Assembly: GCF_013373865.1 (NCBI RefSeq)
Contig: NC_050473.1
Coordinates: 13,523,365-13,587,364 of the forward strand
From: Monomorium pharaonis
Lineage: Eukaryota; Arthropoda; Insecta; Hymenoptera; Formicidae
Direction: 5' to 3'
Length of the DNA: 64,000 nt
Numbering within the stretch: the stretch's first letter is position 1; each line of letters begins with the position of its first letter. Position numbers and translations under genes: made by a program. Shown here piece by piece: positions 11,230-26,000 of this stretch. Below the pieces are notes generated by a model. That model had not been told where the DNA came from, did no database searches, and saw nothing but the letters and a program-made list of their open reading frames with translations.

Positions 11230-13220
11230 CTAAAAAAGAAAAGAGAGAGTGTGTGGCCGAGGACAGGCGAGGTGCGCGCAGAGGGAGAGAGGAGAAGTCG
11301 GTCGTAATCTGTGGGAGAGGACGAAGAGGCAGCCAGGCATGTCCGAAGGAAAGGAAGCTCCGCGGACCTCAGTTCCGCTCGTTCTCGTCTTCCTATCCGA
11401 TTCTCTCTTTCTCTCTCTTTCTTTCTCCACCTCCTCCAAGTGCTCGTACGAGCGACTGATTTCGAGTCGTGTGTACTACTGTACTACGACAACCGTCTCG
11501 TCGTGCGTTCGCCAAGGCGTGGGTGTGTGCGTATGCACGCGCATGTTGCACGCCCGTAGAGAAGCGACACACTCCGCTACCTCTTCTAGGCCACTTACCT
11601 TCTCCCTCCCAATCCTGTGGGACGCGAGGACGATTCGTTCGAGAGATCGAACGTCCAATGTTACGCACGGCGACCTGGGTTTATTTGACTATTTGAGCTA
11701 AGCTTCGAAGAAACTCAATTGTCAACGAAATATCTTGTGAACATAAGTTACGAAAATAAAAAGATTTCTTTTTTACAACAACGTAAAAAGTCAGAACATA
11801 CAGAAACTAGAATACTTATAAGTAAAAAGGCTAATCTATCTATAGAAAACGTGAAAAAATTGTTTTTTTTTTGTTTCTTCATAGTCATAAATATTTCAAA
11901 ACTTTTTTAAAAGTCAAATTTAGATTAAAACTTGAAATGGAATATCTTATAATAAATAAAATTTGAGAAATATGTATTGTCTTCGAGGTAAAGACGACTT
12001 GTTTACGCTTCGGCAAACCGTTGCTTGGCGCACAACGGCGATCTTGTCCGTGTCCAGAGCGGGAAAATGTTAATTTGCATAAATGATCGAGGGATCTCCC
12101 CGTATCCCGGAAAACGGGTGAATGCAACGTGACACTAATGCCGTCTTTCGCATAGTAATCGAGGAAGCGATAGTTTCCTGGAACGCAGGTCTTCTCTTTA
12201 ATCGGTAATTCGACTCCCGGTAATACGACACACACTTGTCCAAGATATTCAGCGCATGCATTTATGTCGTAAAATTATAATCGAATATTTTTGTCAACAA
12301 GCTATTTACGGTTAATCCCTATTTATGAGCCATCAGTAATTTAAACCATCCAAAAAATGTCAGACACTTGATATACCCGCCTCATCCCCAAAAGAGATCT
12401 ATTTAAAATTTACTTCAAATATTAATAATCTTAATATTAAAAGCTGTCAAAAATATAAAATAAAACAAGCGTCAAGAAATAATTAAGAAATGTTAATATT
12501 TCCTTCACATATATTCTCTGAGTTAAATAAGAGTAAGCATTTCAAATGTTTCAAGATCAATGATAAAAATCTCTTTACTTTTGAACGTCTTTTTAAATTT
12601 GTGCATCTTCTTTCAAATTTTTCGACTATACTCGACTGCAATTAGATCATCGCTTCTTCGATTTTTCTGTCTGATATCATGTCTACTCATTGTTGATGTC
12701 CTCTCCAGTCTCTTTGCCCTTTCGGCGTGGGCAGCCTGCTTACGTGTTTTCGCGTTCATATGAGAAGAAAGCATAAAGGAGGGAAAGAGAAAGAGAGATC
12801 CCGGACGCCTGCATCACCGAAGAATGCTGTGTAATGATGCTGCATATCCGGGACGACGGTTGGAACACCCTTCCCCGCACCCTTCTCCCTCTGCCCACCT
12901 TCTCGCCGTCGTCATCGTCGGCGTTCTCCACTCTCTGTCCTTTCTACTTTGTGCTCTCGGCTTCCGAGGCGCTTCTGTGGTGTGGCACAGGCCGAGAAGC
13001 GCATGGTGGCGTAATCGCTCTCGAGAGAAGAGGCTGCTCTTCCTTCGGTCGGCGATGCAACGCCGACAGTCGAGAGGCAAAGAGAGAGGAAGAGACCGGA
13101 TTCCAGTAAAGGTCTCGTCAATGTTGTTCGACACACAATCGGTGGGATGCACGCGCCCGTCCTGATTACCCCGGATCGAAAGCGCCGAGTAAGTAGAAAA
13201 GCCCAATCGAAAAATGCGAT
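11230..13220. other. CpG- and GA/CT-rich blocks, possible regulatory DNA
   Basis: Two CpG-dense blocks (about 11240-11700 and 12770-13200) are separated by AT-rich DNA. Overlapping open frames in many phases are arginine/serine rich and compositional. The first block contains the strong minus-strand donor at 11593-11598. Confidence 0.4.
11599..11700 (-). other. Possible 5' non-coding exon, minus strand, perfect donor
   Basis: The minus strand carries GAAG|GTAAGT with the exon side ending at 11599 and the donor at 11593-11598, an ideal U1 match. The sequence upstream on that strand (11600-11700) is CpG-rich. It could be the first, non-coding exon feeding the acceptor at 2987, about 8.6 kb away. 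The exon's 5' limit is not visible; 11700 is nominal. Confidence 0.25.
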
Positions 13221-16200
13221 GAACACCGGACGTAAGCTAAAAATGTTTCACATCAGGGCACATATTATAGAATTATCCGAAATTGAATTCCGATTAAAAT
13301 TCCATTTTCCATCCAATAGAAAGCTAAAGAATAATGAAATAATTCCGATCAAAATCCTTTCCAATAGTTTTATAAAAACGTACTCTGTGCACTAATTTGA
13401 ATTGAATGTAATTTAGTGATTGTTTTCTTCATTTACGATTTTATAATATAAACAGGAAAGAAATTACATTCCGTAATCAGTGAAAAATGCAATCTTTTGA
13501 TCTTGAGGATTATTCAAGGTTTTTCAATAGATTTTTTATTTTACAATAAAAGAGATGTGTCTAGTAGCATTCTTTAACGCGTTCGATCACCATCGATAAA
13601 TTGAACAAGGAAAAAATCCAAGCTGAAACTCGTCAGTTTGGATGCAAAACAAAAGAATTAATGTCTCTGATATTTGAATCTGCATCGAACAAAATCATAT
13701 ATATGTCTAGAAATGGATTCGATTAAAATATTTATCGTAAATTCCGTCATTTGATAGCGTTGCATTATTGGTTTTATGATAATTTTATTCTTTATATTCT
13801 ATTAAAAACATGTCCACATTTTCATTCACCGAATGAAATATTACATCTAACTTATATGTATGCGAGTTTCTGTATTTTATTTCTGTAAATTTTTAATTAA
13901 CGCGAAAATTTCATGAAAGATTTTTGCACGCGTTCGCGGAAAATAATTTGATAACAATAAAAACTTTATATTTCTAAATACATGACCTAGTCTGGTTATT
14001 AATTGTTGGCTTTCACTCCTAACGATTCGTTAAACGTTTGTTGTAGACGTTCGGAGGGACATTCTGCCTGTGGTATATCGTTTAGACATACCACCAATCG
14101 AACGCGGGATGAAAAATGACATGGAAGAAAGGTATTGCGGGGGAGAAACATAACCGATCTCCTCGCCGTTGTTGGAGTTGCCTTCAACTTGCTACGGAAG
14201 GTAACAAAAGATGACGAGAGGGAGGAGAAACTTCAACGAGGGTCGCGAGGGTGAAGCCTGCCCTGCCTCTTTTTCCTGTCGGTTCTATCTTCCACTTGTT
14301 GCCTAACTTCATCTGGTTCTCGTCTTACGTGACGGGCTTTTGAAAATCGAATCGTCACGGTCGTCCGCGGACGGGGAAATGTTTTCGTTCGTCCTGTGCT
14401 ATGCCCATAGGGAGTATAACCGTCCCCGTGGCGCAAATGTCACAAGAAAAATCAGAGGAAGTTTGATAAGGGAGAATCTTTGTTAAGATTCATAAGTTAA
14501 GTCCATGATCACTAATGAGCATTTCAACAGTAAGTCGATAATTTCCGCAAAAAGTCGCGGAAAAATGGCAAAACTTTATCATTTTATAACTCAAATTTAT
14601 CATATTTTTCGCATTGCACTGTGTTAAATCAATATTTCAATGCCTTAGATACAGAACCATGTAACAGTAAATTAAGCTCCTAATTAAGAATAAACGGTGT
14701 ATCGAATAAAATAACAATACGTACGTACAGATTCGTTAAATACTAAAATGAGTACGAGTTACTTCGCCACGTTACGTGAATACATGCAAAATTTCAATGG
14801 AACTGTACGGCTGACGCTAAGAGCCGGTTGCGAGAAATGAACGGGAAACCAAGACTTAAGCAGATTCGTCGAATTACTCACCACCGCGATAAAGCTCTGC
14901 TGCAAGGCGCCAGGAAGGAAGAAACACGAACTTCGGTCGATGACGAAGACTTGCTGCCGCAAACTGGTCCGATTATACTAGATGCCTCCAGACCTATTAA
15001 AAAATCGGTATTAATATATTACCGCATTGTAAGATAATTATAGCGAGATAAAAAATATCAGAACAATTATGAAATTCCCGCAAGCTACTTTCTTGGGTCG
15101 ACATTATCGTTGTCTGAATTAATAATGCATTGCCGAAGCAAAAACTGGTACTTCTATTCTGAGAATAAAATATATAGCTCGACAACTGAATATTAATTCG
15201 GCAGCCGTGTATATCATAAACGCCTTAAATCACAATTAAGCTTCTTCCTGAAGAAGCGGGAAATTCCGATTGGAATCGATGACAATCGATCGATGAGCGA
15301 ATTATATTTGGCCGCGGATAGAAGACCGGCTACGGTAGGTCGACGCGCGTAGGAATTTAATTTGCACGACGACACTGCCGCTTAATTTCACCGTCCAAAA
15401 TTCCGAGACGCCCAGAAACGCGTAAATAGATCGACGATTGTGTCTCTCTCTCTTTCTCTCTCTCTCTCTTTCTCTCCTCTCTCCACAAGAGAGAAGGGGG
15501 AGTCTCTCTAAATACTTAGTAGACGACGACGATGACGAAGACGTTCCGTAGTTATTTTTGCTATTTGTGTTCCGCCATGATCAATTTCTTAGAAAATATT
15601 CCAGTTGCACGAGCATCATCGGTATTAAAAATTAAAATGGCCTCCCCGAAAAATGGTTTACTAAATTAGTTCGTAAACCGTGATTGCATCCGCGGTAAAT
15701 ATGTTTGTGTCAACAGCACGAGGTTTGGACTAATTTGAACACATAAGTGCTTCAAAGCTCCCTTATTAAATTCGAAAAGATTTCTCAAAAGTTAGAGCCA
15801 GCCATTTGATAGACAATAATAATTGTTATTATTATAAGTAACATATAATACACGATTATAATTTTAATACAAAACCACCCTCAAAATAAAATTTTCAGGA
15901 CGTAGGTCATTAGCATGTACATTTCGGAAATAAACAGCAGGAAAACGGAGAACAATTCGAATAGATAAAAGACAATAGAATACAATAATCGATTATTCAA
16001 GCGTAAACACGATGCTGGTGGTACAAATTAATCTAATCGATTGATGGGAAACGTCGCTTGCAGAAGCTCGTCGAAATAAGGTAAACATTTTAACGAGCAC
16101 ATAGAGCGTTTAACCAAACGCATCGTACTTGTACGCGTGCACAACATTTTCCATTTTTTTCTTTTTCACCTTTTTTTTTACTATCGCATCTCGATTACAC

Positions 16201-19200
16201 AAATTAGTCGTCTCGAAGCGCACTGCCCGCCGAGAGCGATTCGCAGTTAGGCTAATCGACGCGCTCGTAGTCTATGTTCTTGTTGGTTCAACAGCCATAA
16301 TAAGCCCACGATTACCACAGTGATAATATACCACGCGTTTCCTCCGATTACTTAGAACGTCGCTCATTTCGCGTTTTTCTTTTTCGTCCTTTTCTCGTCT
16401 CTTCCTCTACTCATTTTTCTCTTTAAATCTTTTTTCGTCTCTTTCTGTCTATTTACCTTTTTATATCGTCTAAAAAGTTAAATTTAATCCCAGAGTAAAA
16501 TAAATATTTTTATATATTCATCTCTATCGATTCCGAACTTCCTGTACCTGTTTCTCCACGCGTCTGTCTCGTTTTTTTTTTTTTCACCGGCGGTCCGTCC
16601 GGCGCCACGACTTACAACTTCGTCGTGCAATAAATTGCATATCGCCCTCATTAGGCTCGCTTTCCACCATTTCTCATTCGCAGTGCTCGCTTTTGCCGCA
16701 CGATTATTACTGGGATTAAAGCAGATTCCCGCGCGCGATATGCCCCGTGGAATAATGTTTCTGACGTTTCCAGCGCGGAAACACTATTTCTTAACTTATC
16801 GGAGCGCAATGTTGCACAACGTTCAATCGTTATCGCGAATTATTACGTATTGCATTTAAACGGCACCGGGAGCGATTCAAAATATTAATTTCGCGCTTGC
16901 CTAATTGGAACGGGATTCGCGCGGAATCGATTAAACGAATTTACCGCCTCGCGAATTCGCGATTAAATTCTTCTTGTCTAATCCGCTTATTTTTGAAAAT
17001 AACTTGCGACTTATTCAGTCGACTGATTCAGTCGACTGATTTATCAAAATAATTCTAGATAATCTTTCTGTATTTCGTCCATCGGCTTCGACAAAAATTT
17101 TATTTCGCTTTTAGTAGAGAATAGAGATAAGCACACTTTTTTTATAAACACTATAAGTTAATTTGGAAATTAAAATGTGTAACAAATGCGATAAAATATA
17201 ATTTGGCATGTTACTGTAAATAATATTTAAAGATAGGAAAATTGATTGCCAAAATTTATCTTTTCATTTGATTGTCCTGAGCTACAGTCTTGCTGTATAT
17301 AAATTTTTATTATCGAAAATACAGTTCTGTTTATTACGTCAACGTTCGCTATTAAATAATAGAAATTTAATTCCAGATTGCATTACGTAGTTCACCAAAT
17401 AAGATCGGTTTTTGTCTCAACGATTTTCTATCTTTAAAATATTGTCTCAATAACATGATTGTATATAAAGAACCCATTAAATTAATTTATCAGGTTTAAA
17501 ATATATCTACTTTCAAAACTATTAAAATAATTCTATGTATTTAATATTACTCTTTGTGATCATCTGGGATCTAATGGACTTCAAAAAATATATATAATAT
17601 AAAATGTATTTTTTACATTATCATCATACGTGAATACTTTCAATTTCAAATCAATGTAATCAAATTATTATTATGCCACCTTTTTGCGGTTATCAACTAT
17701 AAAATATAACATAATTTCCTAATAATATATTTAAACATGTAAATACAAAATAAATACATCTTCCTATTCATGATTTTCATATATTATCAAATACCGCTGT
17801 CCAGTTAAGAGCGTTTCGATTTACGCCCGACTTGTTACGTAAAACTTGTTAAACTCCGTAGTTGCTTATTTCCCATTGGTTCGTGTATACGCGGGCATTT
17901 TCTCTCACGCGCGTATCTTGAAAAACGTTGCGCGCGAATTACACCAACGATCAATATATTTAAATCAGAAAAGGCATTGAAGAATCATACGCACGAATAA
18001 TCAAACGCGAGTGTTGGCTTACCGCTGTTTGTTTAATGATCGGCGCGGGAATTTAAATTGGAAATACCAGTCAAACTTGAAGTGTTACGGAAACGAATCT
18101 CCGGCGATCGCGTCACTCGGAACGGATGCGAGATCGAAGGGGTCCGGTAACGACGATCGCGTTTCAGTTCGATGGAGGTAATATCCAGCGAGAGCCACGA
18201 TGTGTGCTGGCCGCCTTCTCTCGCCCGCGCTTTTCTCTCGACCGATGCGATGCGATGCGGTGTGGTGCGGGAAACTCCAATATGTCCGGTCAACACGGAA
18301 TTGGGTTACCTGACGGCCTGCCTACCTCAGCGGCTGCTCGGAGATTGCCATAACTCCGCTGTATTACCGTAATCGATTATATAAGTTCGGCCTGCGTGCA
18401 TTTACGCGCCCGCGAGCGAACCACGCCATTCGCCACGGTGTTTGAAGCGCGTGTGAACGAGCCTTAAAGCGAAGGAGAGACACTTTCTCTCCCGATCCTG
18501 GTTTTACATTATCAACACCGATACGCCAGTCGAACACGCGTTGTATCAAAATTACGTAAACTGTGCGAACGTTTAACCAAGAAATATAAAATATAAAATA
18601 TAGAAATGAAAACTCTTTATGCAAAAATATTTACTTTTTTTACGGATTGCCCTTTAACAACATGATTCAGTGTTGCAAAAGATATTTTACAAAAATTTGT
18701 AAAATATTGAAATAGTACAATATACTGATATAAATATAACGTTAGATTGAATTAAATTTAAATAAAATTTCGATCGATACAAAAGAAATTGAATCTCATA
18801 CATTTAATAAAATTAATTAATAACTGGCCAAAAGTAATGTGATAATAATTTGGTAAATATATTTAGGAACAAATGATCAAAATGCAAGCTCTTTCTTTGC
18901 GTCAGCAAAAGACAGTTGTACATTTAAACGAGAAAACGACGCAAGATCCGCGAAAGCGTGTGCATCGCATTGCAAAATCAATGTAGGTCTACTATAAATC
19001 GTGGATTCGCGATCTCTTCCGCGATCGACGGGAATATCCCGATTAACGTGAGACATGGTAAATCAGCGAACGCGTCCATAAATCCCTGTGATATATATCC
19101 ACCGGAAATTATATCGACCGCGTCCCGATGCCGGCTTCTAACAGCGGCAAACTCTTGCAGACTTGCAAGCAGAAATCAGAAGAAGAGAACCTGGTTATTT

Positions 19201-19231
19201 CAAATAAAATTCGTAACGCTTGACGCTTTCC

Positions 19232-19233
<2 letters not shown>
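13221..19233. other. Non-coding DNA
   Basis: Long stretch with no recognisable gene. It has a CT-rich run near 15443-15484 and a tandem pair of the palindrome TCAGTCGACTGA near 17015-17042. A GC-richer patch lies at about 18000-18480. The minus strand at 14878 has a fair GTGAGT donor context but no acceptor I can pair with it. Confidence 0.45.
15443..15484. repeat. CT-rich imperfect microsatellite
   Basis: TCTCTCTC runs broken by TTTC and TCC. Confidence 0.85.

Positions 19234-19234
<1 letters not shown>

Positions 19235-19283
<49 letters not shown>
19235..19283. repeat. (GA)n microsatellite, 49 bp
   Basis: Uninterrupted GA run on the plus strand; partner in inverse orientation at 19990-20045. 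Confidence 0.95.
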
Positions 19284-19287
<4 letters not shown>

Positions 19288-19986
19288 TAGAAAGAAGAAT
19301 AATCAATGTCGTTCGGCGGATCGACAGCAATAAAAAAGAAATGTTTGATATATGTTGCCATAAAGTATTCTCGCCGTTACCTCGGAAACATTTAACAAGC
19401 ACTGATTCCATTTCAATACCAAGATATGAAATATGAATTCTCTCTTAAAATAGAATATCAGATGCTAATGAAAATATTCTCTGGATTTTCCTGATATAAT
19501 TCATATATTTAATACGGACGATTAAAGTTCAAAGATTAATTTTTGACAAAAAATCAAAGATTAAATTTGTACAAAGCTGATACGTATGGTGATTCAAATC
19601 CTCACAATTTATTTTAATTTTAAAACTAATTTGCGACTTGGGGGACATAGTTATAAAAGCGTCAAGGACAATTTACCGTAACGAAATATATCTCGTGTCA
19701 AATGCAAAGCGTTCGCAGAGATGACGTGTCGATTTCATGCGTCGTTTTCGGAGTCTCCCACGCGCGTTGCGCGGTTCTGATTAATTCCTCAAGCGTACAG
19801 AACGATAAATAATAATTCTCGCGTCAAACGACACCTAGGAGCAGCGGCTAATGAACGGAGGACGGGAGGGAGGGAGAGAGAACTCGCCGGACGGAGGACC
19901 GTAAACGCATGGATACCATGATCTATCGATCCATCGATCTTTACTTGCGGCTTGGCCTTTCGAGAGGAGAGCGCCGGCTCGTTTCG

Positions 19987-19989
<3 letters not shown>

Positions 19990-20045
<56 letters not shown>
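19990..20045. repeat. (CT)n microsatellite, about 56 bp
   Basis: CT run with one TTTCT interruption near its right end, inverse to the GA run about 0.7 kb to the left. Confidence 0.95.
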
Positions 20046-23000
20046 GCTTGGACGATAACCGCCCGCGGGATAAATGCTAGCTGCGTGTTAAAGTTCATCC
20101 TGTCGTTATTAATCCTCGATCATCCGCAAGGATCACTCGCAAAGGGACTCTTTTTATATCGTCGCTCGTCGTGGAAACGACGCGATCTACGTGCCGGAGG
20201 GACGAGTTCGCCGCCTTTTTATATCACGCTCATGGGAAAAAAAACGCGACATCCACGCGAACAAGTGCGACGTTTAATAATAATCAACACACACGGATAT
20301 TATCTCCGATATTTTTTCACGCTCCTCTCGCATCTTGCCGTGAGGCCGCACCGCGGCCTAAGTGATTTCCGTCACACACGCGAGGTAGACCACGAAGAGA
20401 CGAGGGGAAAGAGACTATTATCCGATCGACGCGGAGAGAACCCAGGGGTATTTTTATTTCTTTTTAAAGGGAAAAGTTATTAAGCTCGCTCTTCGTTTGC
20501 TTTATCATCATCTCTGATCGGTTTTAGCAGTGTCAATAAATTCATATGTTTCACTCGTTTGATGTCTATTTCCTGTCCTAAATCATCAATTGAATTTTAG
20601 TATATACATCGGGCAATTAATAAATTATTACAAATCAAATTTATATAATATTGTAATACCAATACAATTAAATTATATAATATTGTAATACCAATTAAAT
20701 AAAACTGGATTCGCTGTGACACATTTGAAATGCTAAAATCTTCGCTTCTATTATATAATTATTGTTACGACAACAACTTTCGATAAATGATTATACCAGC
20801 GAGCGATTATATCGTCGCGCTCTTTCTTTCGGCTGGAAAACAGGATTGGCCAGATTAGGGTTAAATACGCGACGCGCCGCGTCCTCGTTCTGTTCTCTCT
20901 CGCCCCATTTACTCCGGCCCTCTCTTCCCCGTCTCCTTCTTCTTAGCCTGTTCTTTCTGCGGTCTCCCGCGATTTCTAATTGAGCAACGCAATTTCCTTC
21001 CTTCGCCTCGCGCGAGAAATTCCCGAATTGCGCCAGCGTCGTCGCCGCCAGATTACTAAACCGCTGACAACGTCAGTTCTATGCTCCGGCGATCGCAACA
21101 ACAAACAAGAGCAATGCCGCACACCAATTACTGCAAGAGATGGTGATATTTTATTCCTACTCTCTTTTTGCTTGTTTTGTATAACTGCATGCTCTTCAAC
21201 AAGAAAAGACGCAACGGAATATCTAGATAGTATCTGCACTTGACTTAATGCCTCGTCCAAGTAACAAACTATTGTAAACGGCGTCTTAGATTATACATAC
21301 TCGGAAAGAGCACGGCTGTTCTTCATTATTTGCTAACATCACGAAGATGAAGATATTTTGTATTCTTACTTATGCAATAGTATTGTAATTTAAGAAAAAT
21401 AAAATCCAGACAAGAAGTCAGGTCTTGTGGATACACGAAGACAGATGTCTAAAGATTATTATAACGTAAAAGTGAGAAACACCTTAAATATGAGTGACTA
21501 GACTAACAGAATCAAACCCAGGGCTTTTCATTTGACAGACATCTCTTTTAGATGCTAAGTTAAGAACTCATCGCTAAATATATTATGTCGTTGACAGCAC
21601 TAAGTACTCACATTCATAGTAGCAATAACAAGAAGTCAATCACTGTGCACATTTAACTTACTTTTCATCTTTTCACAGTTTTCATCATTTTTGTTTAAAA
21701 ATTTTACACATTCTATTTCTCGTCCCGTCCTTGTGCTTAATAAAAGGCGTGATTAATCATAAGAGCAGGTATACGAGAGCGGCAAGAATAGAGAAAAAGT
21801 TTCCTTCTTCTTCACTACAATGACCCCACAGTTGGAGGCCTCTTTATATTTACACGTGATCGATTGAAGAAAAGGTTTCTAACACTTCAGCTAGTTTTCC
21901 TTCAGAAATGGGAAGCAATGGGGTCATAGGCCGAATTGAACATTACCAAAATACCTGAAAATCTATCAAACTTATTACGGAATACAGAATAAATAAAGAA
22001 AATATCGCAAGAGAAAAAATTTCTTTAATCTTGTAATACGCATATTTGTAACTTATACGATATATTCTACTGCTGATATAAAAAGAACGCGATTTGCAAA
22101 AATATTAAAAATTTTAACTGGCTACCAATCTAAAAATAATTTTGATGGATTAAAATAATTATGAAGAATGTTCAAGCATGAACGTCTTTTATAAATTATT
22201 TTGATGGTCTAATAAAATTATTTTCAGATCTATATTCAGCTAAATTTTGAGAAACTTTAGCAAAATTTTTTTCCCTTTTCTCACTTTAGCTTAAAAATAT
22301 TTTGCACGTTTGTTATATATTTTAGATAACTTTAGGAAACTGATTTACCTAAAAGAATGATTTTTTACTGAAAGCTTAGCTAAAAGCATTGTTCATTTAC
22401 CTCAACATTCTTCACAATCTTCTTTTCAAAAGGCAGATTTATATCATGACGTGATGTTTTGAATATAAGAATAAACCTTATTCTTCTGAGAAATGCAGAT
22501 GCGTTTCTAACCAGGAATTCGAACTTTAACGAACGATAATGATCAGTCGGAAACAATTTTAAGGGACAAATCAGTAAAATGTCAAGAATCCTCCTTCTCT
22601 GATGATAAATCTTTTTTTTGTTTTGCATACGCTGAAATCTTTCAAATTTTTGCGTTTGTCGTAAAATCTCAGTTCCAGCACGGCAATTTTACGCCGTTTA
22701 GTATCTCTCACGCGGTTAGAATCTTTTAGCAAAACTATCGTTAAACTTTGAAAACTATAATAAAATCTATTCGAGAAGAACAACAAGTGGTAGGTGCGTG
22801 TTCTTTTAAACTTTCAAACGATCGCCATTAAAAGTCAACCAAGTGTCTAAGCTGGTCGTTATATTATAGTTTTACATGTTACAATTAGTCGAAGGGATAT
22901 CATTATCTACATGATTGTAACAAGCTTCTATTAGTATTAAAACGTAAAGAAAATTTACGATTTTCTCGCCGCCCGTAAAAATTTATGGTTTTTTGTAAAA

Positions 23001-26000
23001 AATTGTTCAACATATGCTACAATTAATACAAATAATAATAAAACTTGGATAACAAAAATTATTATTGACATAGTCAATTTTTTCTAATAAAATTCATAAT
23101 ATTAGAGAAAAAATAACAAAAATAAAAAAATTAACAGCTTTTAAAATTCTTTTTAATTTAATGTAATCTGTTTATTAACCTAAAGTATTTTTGTATATAT
23201 TTTATCGATAAAATATAATAGATTTTAATAAAAAATAAGTTTCTGTCAATATATAAAGAAGTGTTGAAAATTGAACATCTAATATTGAAAAGATTACAAC
23301 AAATTAGAAATTTTAATAAGCGTTAACATATTTTTATCGTTATCACGTTATTTTTTCAATAACCTGTTTTTCTAATAACAATTTAGTGCGCACTCTTTGA
23401 AGAGTCCAATGAGTTTAAAAAGTTTGATAAATCTTGTACGCTGTTTGATTTTATCGTCCTACGAACGTATCGGGGAGAGTTCAAAACGAAGTGCATATTC
23501 TTCAAGGAAGTCCCTTTGCGCTCATGTAAACACGCGTGCGAAAGAAACGCGCTTATTCGTACATGTTCTCTTCCATTCTCTCGGTCTCCTCTTCACCATC
23601 GGGGTTCCTGTTTCGTCCTCGCTGTTTCCCTTCCGCAGGAATTGCGGACCCGGTTGTGGGCGGCCATCAAGGGAGCGGGAAAGAAGCAAGAATGCCGAGG
23701 GGAAGAAAAGAGAAATAGATCGGGCCCTCAATGGAAGCAACAAAAAAGCGCGAGATGCAGGTAGCTCTCGGAGGACGCCCCAAACCTGTTTCTCCTGTTA
23801 TATCTTAGACCCCCCCTTCTTCCCCTCTCACCCTCCTCTCATATGAACACCAGGCTTATATGAACACCAATCTACGGCGCTCGTGGCCCGGTACCGATAA
23901 ACCGTGTTCACCGTGCTTTTTTTCCAGGAATACATCGCGCGGCTGTTTTTAACCACCTTGTCCATGGTAACGAGCTCTCTTCGTTTACCGCACCTTCGCA
24001 AGCGAGGACGAAATCAAGGGATTCGCGAATGCGTAAGAGTACAAGAATTCGAGAAGCGTTATAGAGACATATTTTTGAAACATTCACATGTGTGAATGGT
24101 TTTCTCTTAAAAAAAAAAAAAAAGGATGGTAATTTCAAATACACGACGCTTTATTTAACTTTTTACTAAAACGCAAATAAAATTTGCAACCTAGTGAACA
24201 GGATCCGTAAAATTGAGCAGCCAATTAAAAACAAAAATAAATGTTTCCCATTTTTTTCTCTGGTTTCGGAACGGGTGATAATAAAATATTTAAAACGGTA
24301 AATTAAAAAATGTTTTAAAGCGTAAATTCATTACAGTAGCCATGATTAAACTTTAGAAAACATTTTAGGGCAAAGCAATGACTATACTGTAATTGATATA
24401 CAAGCAATTCATTCAGGAAGTTATCTTTGCTCAGAAATGTTAATATTTGTGAATATTTATGCATGTTAATCCGTCCCTACTTCTAACGCACTAAAAAGAA
24501 TTATATTTCAGTTGGGATTTATTTCAATAATTTAAGGTGTTTGTTCGAATTAATGAGCTTTTCTAAGTCGCGCTAAAAGCTTTTTATGAAAATAAAAGAA
24601 GGTAGAAAAAATCGTGAAACAAGCAAAATATCAATTATACATGCTCGAAAATTAGGTTGTTATCACGGCAAGGTCAGGGTTTAATTCAGATTAAACGATG
24701 GCTAATGCGTGGTTGCATGTCGCAACGAGAGACCACCTCGTTTTCCGTATGAAAATAAAGTTCACTTTTGTATACGCAGTAAGTTTCGTTCGAAATCAAG
24801 TTTTATAGGTGTACCTCTCTGTTATTTGCAATCATAATTCGATGCCCCGGAAGATACTGATTCCCCGAGATATTAATTGAGGAAGAATCCACTCCAAGCA
24901 GATCGAAAAATCTTGATCCTCGATATGAATCATAGAGCGATTTTTATCCGAGTCGCGATATAAAATAACGAAAGGATAGAAATCTGAAACCAGACCACGT
25001 GCGTCGCGCGTGGCAATGTATTGTGACACTTTTCGCATTCTACCACAATTAAGATAAGCGAGAGAACAGTGATCGACACAGTGGTGGAATCGTTCTGTTT
25101 CGAAGAGAGGAGAGAAGCAGGGGGGGAGGAGGGGAGAAAGACTTGTTTGTTTGAGATTATGGCGGATTAATGAGTTCGGTCCGATCAACAACAGCACGGT
25201 TGAAATTTATCAATGTGAGTAATTTTTCGAAATATATAAATTCACAGTTCACGAATATTTTTTTTCTGCCGATATTGCTTTCATTATTATCTGTTGGTCG
25301 TTTCGACCGGCAATTTTACTTCATATTTCGCGGCGGATAGCAAACATTTCGACCGGTTAAAAATTTTTATATCTCGTATATGTTATCTTTCGCTTATTTC
25401 CCCCTTCCATGTCTCTCCGCGAGTGTTGTCTTAACAAGCATTTTCTCTCCGCGATCCGACGTCGTTCTTTTTTTCATCCACGAGTTCGAAGTGCGACGCG
25501 TTTCACTGTATCGCGAACAGATGAACGAATTCGTAAAATAACCGGTTGTCGCGATCGCGCTTTCGCATACCGCGATAAATAACAGAACAAGCAGAGAAGT
25601 CGCGGGAATGTTTGGCCGCGCAAAAAGCGCGCCTGAAAAAGCTCAAATTAAACACTCAAGATAGCAAATAATAGATGTTTCCGATAGATAATGCAGACAA
25701 ATTTGCAAGTTTCTTTACTTTTTCAAATAAGCGTCTGATCTTTTTTATCGCGCGCAGAAATAAATATTCGCGACAGGTGATATTTGCATTTGTGTTTCTC
25801 TTATCGATACGCCGATCGTTTTTGATTATCGGTGAAACTGCGATTTGCATTTCGGGCGTGAATTATTATCTGTTTACATAAGATATAGAACTCTCTATAT
25901 ATAAAGATTATTATAATTTAATTTTTCAAAAATCGATTAACGAAGACTTCTTTTTTCACAATAACTATTCTGTTCCCTTTTGCGATCAGGATCTCTGGTG

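Noticed and set aside
20085..20483. A 132-codon frame in GC-rich DNA
   Set aside because: Composition is basic and low in order, no domain is recognised and it does not start with an ATG in a convincing context.
21820..21930. ATGACCCCA and TGGGGTCAT as terminal repeats of a small element
   Set aside because: Only 9 bp match and nothing else about the interval suggests a mobile element.
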